A stretch of DNA of 16,756 bases from Dinghuibacter sp035492835 (lineage in GTDB: Bacteria; Bacteroidota; Bacteroidia; Chitinophagales; Chitinophagaceae): assembly GCF_035492835.1 (NCBI RefSeq), contig NZ_DATJIY010000234.1:1-16756 (forward strand), read 5' to 3'. Each line of letters opens with the position of its first letter. Position 1 is the first letter of the stretch. Made by a program: the position numbers and the translations under genes. Under the pieces are notes generated by a model. That model was not told the origin of the DNA, did no database searches, and was given only the letters and a program-made list of their open reading frames with translations. Shown here piece after piece: positions 14,561 through 16,756 of this stretch.

Positions 14561-15733
14561 TCAAGGGATGACTTCGAACAAAAAGAACTGGCTCTTTTGT
14601 AAAGGATTGAAATTATTGTCGGCCACGAACAGCAGGGACTTGTGACCGTTCGGGAGGTTGGGCCCGAAGGTGACGCCCTCGATGTTGTCGACATAGCGGC
14701 CGAGCGCGTCCATGTTCAGGAGCAGCCGCGCCTTGATGGGATGTATGGGCGGCGCGTATTGCATCGATATCGCCGGTCCCACGTCGGAGGCGTCGCGGAG
14801 GTCCGCGATGTACACCTTGATCGTGCACGCCATATGCCCCGAGGAAAACGAACGTTCGATCAGCATCAGCCTTCCATCCCCCAACCACATGATATCCGGG
14901 ATGCCGTTGATCATAAAGGCGCCCGCCGGCTGCGGCGGACGCGCCACCGGCCCGAGCTTCCAGGCGTACTGGGCGACCGGTTTCCGGGTTGATACATCGT
15001 ATTTAATAATCCGCGTCCAGGTCGTCGTGTCCGTCAGCCCCGCCCGCGGACCGTCCTGGTAGAGCGGCTCCTCGACGCTGACGTACAGCGTGCGCCCGCC
15101 GTCGGCCCACGCCGCGCCTTCAAAAACCCCGTTCTGACGCGGGCCTTCCGGCGTCTCGTGCATCCGCAGCTGCGGCGGCAGCGCAAAGGTGTCGATGTAT
15201 TTGCCCGCCCGGGTGACCAGCGTCACCGCGGGGTTTTCGAGGACTGTTTTGGCGGGGGTTACGATGCGCTCCCCTTCGCTCGTCCATACCATCCGGTCCA
15301 GCCGGGCGTTGTAGCGCAGGGCCTCGGGGTCGGGCGTATGGGAAGGGTCTGTTTTGGCGTTGGGATAGGGCTGACCGTTAGCCGCCAGCAGGGTTGTCAC
15401 GTTCGTAAAACGGATCCCCAATATCCCATGCCCGCCGATGGTGATCGCCGCCGTGTAGAACCGCGCCGGGTTCACCTCGGAGCGGTCGTCGCTGATCATA
15501 TAATACAGCTTCCGCGCCGGGTCGTAGTCGATCCCCGAGAGCCCGCCGATCGTCGTACCGTGGAAGGGCGCGGCAAACGGTACGTCGTATTCCCCGAGGT
15601 ATTTCAGGGAATCGATCTGGACCGGGACGTCCTTTGCCGGCGCCGCCGGATGTGCCGTCTTTTTCTTGTGGTGCTTTTGTGCCGACGCCCCGAGGGCCAG
15701 GAAGCAGAGGATAAGGAATGCGGATGCGCGCAT
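14561..15733 (-). CDS. Secreted esterase-like/phytase-like beta-propeller protein
   Basis: The start at 15733 yields a clear signal peptide (MRASAFLILCFLALGASAQ); the frame is open further upstream but lacks a leader there. After a basic, Ala/Pro-rich linker (KHHKKKTAHPAAPAK) the 390-residue protein follows the 'esterase-like activity of phytase' family. Visible pieces are FHGTTIGGLSGIDYDP, YYMISDDRSEVNPARFY, DPEALRYN, WTSEGER, GVFEGAAWADGGRTLYVSVE, INGIPDIMWL and the closing NIEGVTFGPN / LLFVADNNF strands. The fold is probably a beta-propeller located in the periplasm or outside the cell. The family name comes from one activity report, and the substrate here is unknown. It ends 29 nt before the ketosynthase start. 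Its ATG follows a run of A residues. Confidence 0.88.
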   Translation of the reverse strand: MRASAFLILCFLALGASAQKHHKKKTAHPAAPAKDVPVQIDSLKYLGEYDVPFAAPFHGTTIGGLSGIDYDPARKLYYMISDDRSEVNPARFYTAAITIGGHGILGIRFTNVTTLLAANGQPYPNAKTDPSHTPDPEALRYNARLDRMVWTSEGERIVTPAKTVLENPAVTLVTRAGKYIDTFALPPQLRMHETPEGPRQNGVFEGAAWADGGRTLYVSVEEPLYQDGPRAGLTDTTTWTRIIKYDVSTRKPVAQYAWKLGPVARPPQPAGAFMINGIPDIMWLGDGRLMLIERSFSSGHMACTIKVYIADLRDASDVGPAISMQYAPPIHPIKARLLLNMDALGRYVDNIEGVTFGPNLPNGHKSLLFVADNNFNPLQKSQFFLFEVIP

Positions 15734-15766
15734 TTTTTTTGCCAATATACGGCTTCCGCCCGACTC

Positions 15767-15782
15767 CGGCGCTACAGCGCCG
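15767..15782 (-). terminator. GC-rich hairpin between aminotransferase and phytase-like genes
   Basis: CGGCGCT-AC-AGCGCCG is a perfect 7-bp inverted repeat (six pairs with a TACA loop in practice), 13 nt past the aminotransferase stop on the minus strand. No T-tract follows, so termination is only possible, not certain. Further on, TATATTGG (15749-15742) resembles a -7 box ahead of the phytase-like start at 15733, which would fit a terminator-promoter boundary in this 62-nt gap. Confidence 0.35.
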
Positions 15783-15795
15783 CCCGCACCGGGCA

Positions 15796-16756
15796 CTATC
15801 GCACCGCCTGCGATTTTACGAGCGCCCCCAGGGTCCGCAGCGCGTTCTCGATCGCGGGCGTGAACGGCAGCCCGAAACTGATGCGGATGCAATGGCTGTA
15901 GCGCTGATCGAGGCTAAACAGCTGCCCCGGCGAAATGCTGATCTTCTCCTCGATCGCCGCCTGGAACAACGCCAGCGATTGAACCGCCCGGTTGAGCTCC
16001 ACCCAAAGCACATACCCGCCCTTGGGTTGGGTGACCTTTGTATCCGCTGGAAAATACCGTGCAATCGCCTCTATATACGCCAGGCTTTGCGTATGCAACG
16101 CCTTGCGGAGCTGCCGCATGTGCAGGTCCCAGCGGTTGTGGGCAAAGAACTGCCCCACCGCCGCGTGCGTGACGTGCGTGGACGACAGCGAATGGATACG
16201 TTTGAGGTCCATTACCCGCTGCAGGTGCCGCCCCGGGATGCACCAGCCCACCCGGTACCCCGGCGCCAGCGACTTCGACACCGACGAGCAGAGGATCACG
16301 TTCCCCGTCCGGTCCATGCTTTTGCACGTCCGCGGCCGCGACTCGCCGAAATAGAGGTCGCCATATATATCGTCTTCGATCAGCGGGATGTCCTTTGCCG
16401 CCAATAGGTCCACCAGCCGCTGTTTCCTGTCGTCCGGCATGCACGCGCCCAACGGGTTGCTGAAGTTCGTCACGAAAAGGCACGCCTTGACCGGCGTCCG
16501 CTCCAGCGCCCCCTCCAGCCAGTCGATGTCCACGCCCGTCTCCGGGTCCACGGGGACCTCGAGGACTTTCAACCCCTGGTTTTGCACCGCCCTCAACAAC
16601 CCAAAGAATGTCGGCGTCTCGACCGCCACGACATCCCCTGGCAGGGTCACGGCCTGCAGCGCCAGGTTCACCGCCTCCAGGCAGCCGTGCGTCGTGACGA
16701 TGTCCGCCTCCGTGAGCGTCCCGCCCCAGCTGAACGCATGCAGCGCCAGCTGCCGC
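15796..16756 (-). CDS. PLP-dependent aminotransferase domain, MocR/GntR-type (5' partial)
   Basis: The frame is open to the window edge, so only the C-terminal 320 or so residues are seen; there is no real start, and a GTG at 16671 is internal. The visible part is a fold-type I PLP enzyme domain: QLALHAFSWGG, EADIVTTHGCLEAVNLALQ, PGDVVAVETPTFFG, TNFSNPLG, IEDDIYGDLYF (PLP-pyridine Asp and Tyr region), SSVSKSLAPGYRVGW (Schiff-base Lys codon at 16273-16275) and a C-terminal RISFG Arg region. The spacing and the THGCLEAVNLAL/ETPTFFG wording match MocR regulators, in which this domain follows a GntR-type winged helix. That DNA-binding part would lie beyond the window, so a free-standing aminotransferase cannot be excluded. 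A MocR protein would act as a PLP- or amino-acid-responsive regulator in the cytosol. Confidence 0.88.
   Translation of the reverse strand, partial: RQLALHAFSWGGTLTEADIVTTHGCLEAVNLALQAVTLPGDVVAVETPTFFGLLRAVQNQGLKVLEVPVDPETGVDIDWLEGALERTPVKACLFVTNFSNPLGACMPDDRKQRLVDLLAAKDIPLIEDDIYGDLYFGESRPRTCKSMDRTGNVILCSSVSKSLAPGYRVGWCIPGRHLQRVMDLKRIHSLSSTHVTHAAVGQFFAHNRWDLHMRQLRKALHTQSLAYIEAIARYFPADTKVTQPKGGYVLWVELNRAVQSLALFQAAIEEKISISPGQLFSLDQRYSHCIRISFGLPFTPAIENALRTLGALVKSQAVR

Overview
The window reads as a GC-rich chromosome segment of a Bacteroidota bacterium, most likely from the Chitinophagaceae or a nearby family; I cannot name a genus. The clade call rests on two kinds of type IX secretion (T9SS) sorting domain (a type A domain opening with a YPNPF motif and a CHU_C/gliding-associated type B domain), a DUF1800/DUF1501 pair, an HMA-AraC copper regulator, signal peptides ending in A-Q, no obvious Shine-Dalgarno sites, and one exact TAnnTTTG promoter box. 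Thirteen protein genes fill almost the whole window. I found no RNA genes, insertion sequences, CRISPR arrays or att sites, and no gene-free stretch over 300 bases.

Region 1 (1-4452, + strand) is a compact copper-handling operon: the P1B-1 copper ATPase copA (its 5' end lies outside the window), a small exported HMA protein with an extra Cys-Cys tail, an outer-membrane barrel protein of a type found in copper loci, and a short regulator that joins a CxxC HMA domain to an AraC-type DNA-binding domain. The first three genes overlap or nearly touch, and the regulator follows 9 nt later with its own possible -7 box. A reasonable reading is cytosolic sensing by the HMA-AraC protein, export by CopA, periplasmic binding by the small HMA protein, and an outer-membrane step by the barrel.

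Region 2 (4453-11285, + strand) is a run of five envelope genes: a small lipoprotein, a DUF1800 protein with no visible signal peptide, a DUF1501 protein with both a twin-arginine leader and a T9SS type A sorting domain, a PKD/Ig-like repeat protein with a T9SS type B sorting domain, and a di-haem protein joining a Haem_bd-like domain to a cytochrome P460-like domain. Close spacing suggests one transcription unit. The role of the DUF1800/DUF1501 pair is unknown.

Region 3 (11257-16756, - strand) holds a DUF4349 lipoprotein that overlaps the P460 gene tail to tail, a divergent Nramp-family transporter, a stand-alone KAS III-type ketosynthase one nucleotide upstream of it, a secreted esterase-like/phytase-like protein, and the 3' part of a MocR-type PLP aminotransferase-domain gene running off the right edge. 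Apart from the ketosynthase-Nramp pair, these look functionally mixed.

The points most worth a second look are the one-component HMA-AraC copper sensor, the Tat leader plus T9SS signal on DUF1501 next to a leaderless DUF1800 partner, the Haem_bd-P460 fusion, and the Nramp protein lacking the usual metal-binding Asn and Met.
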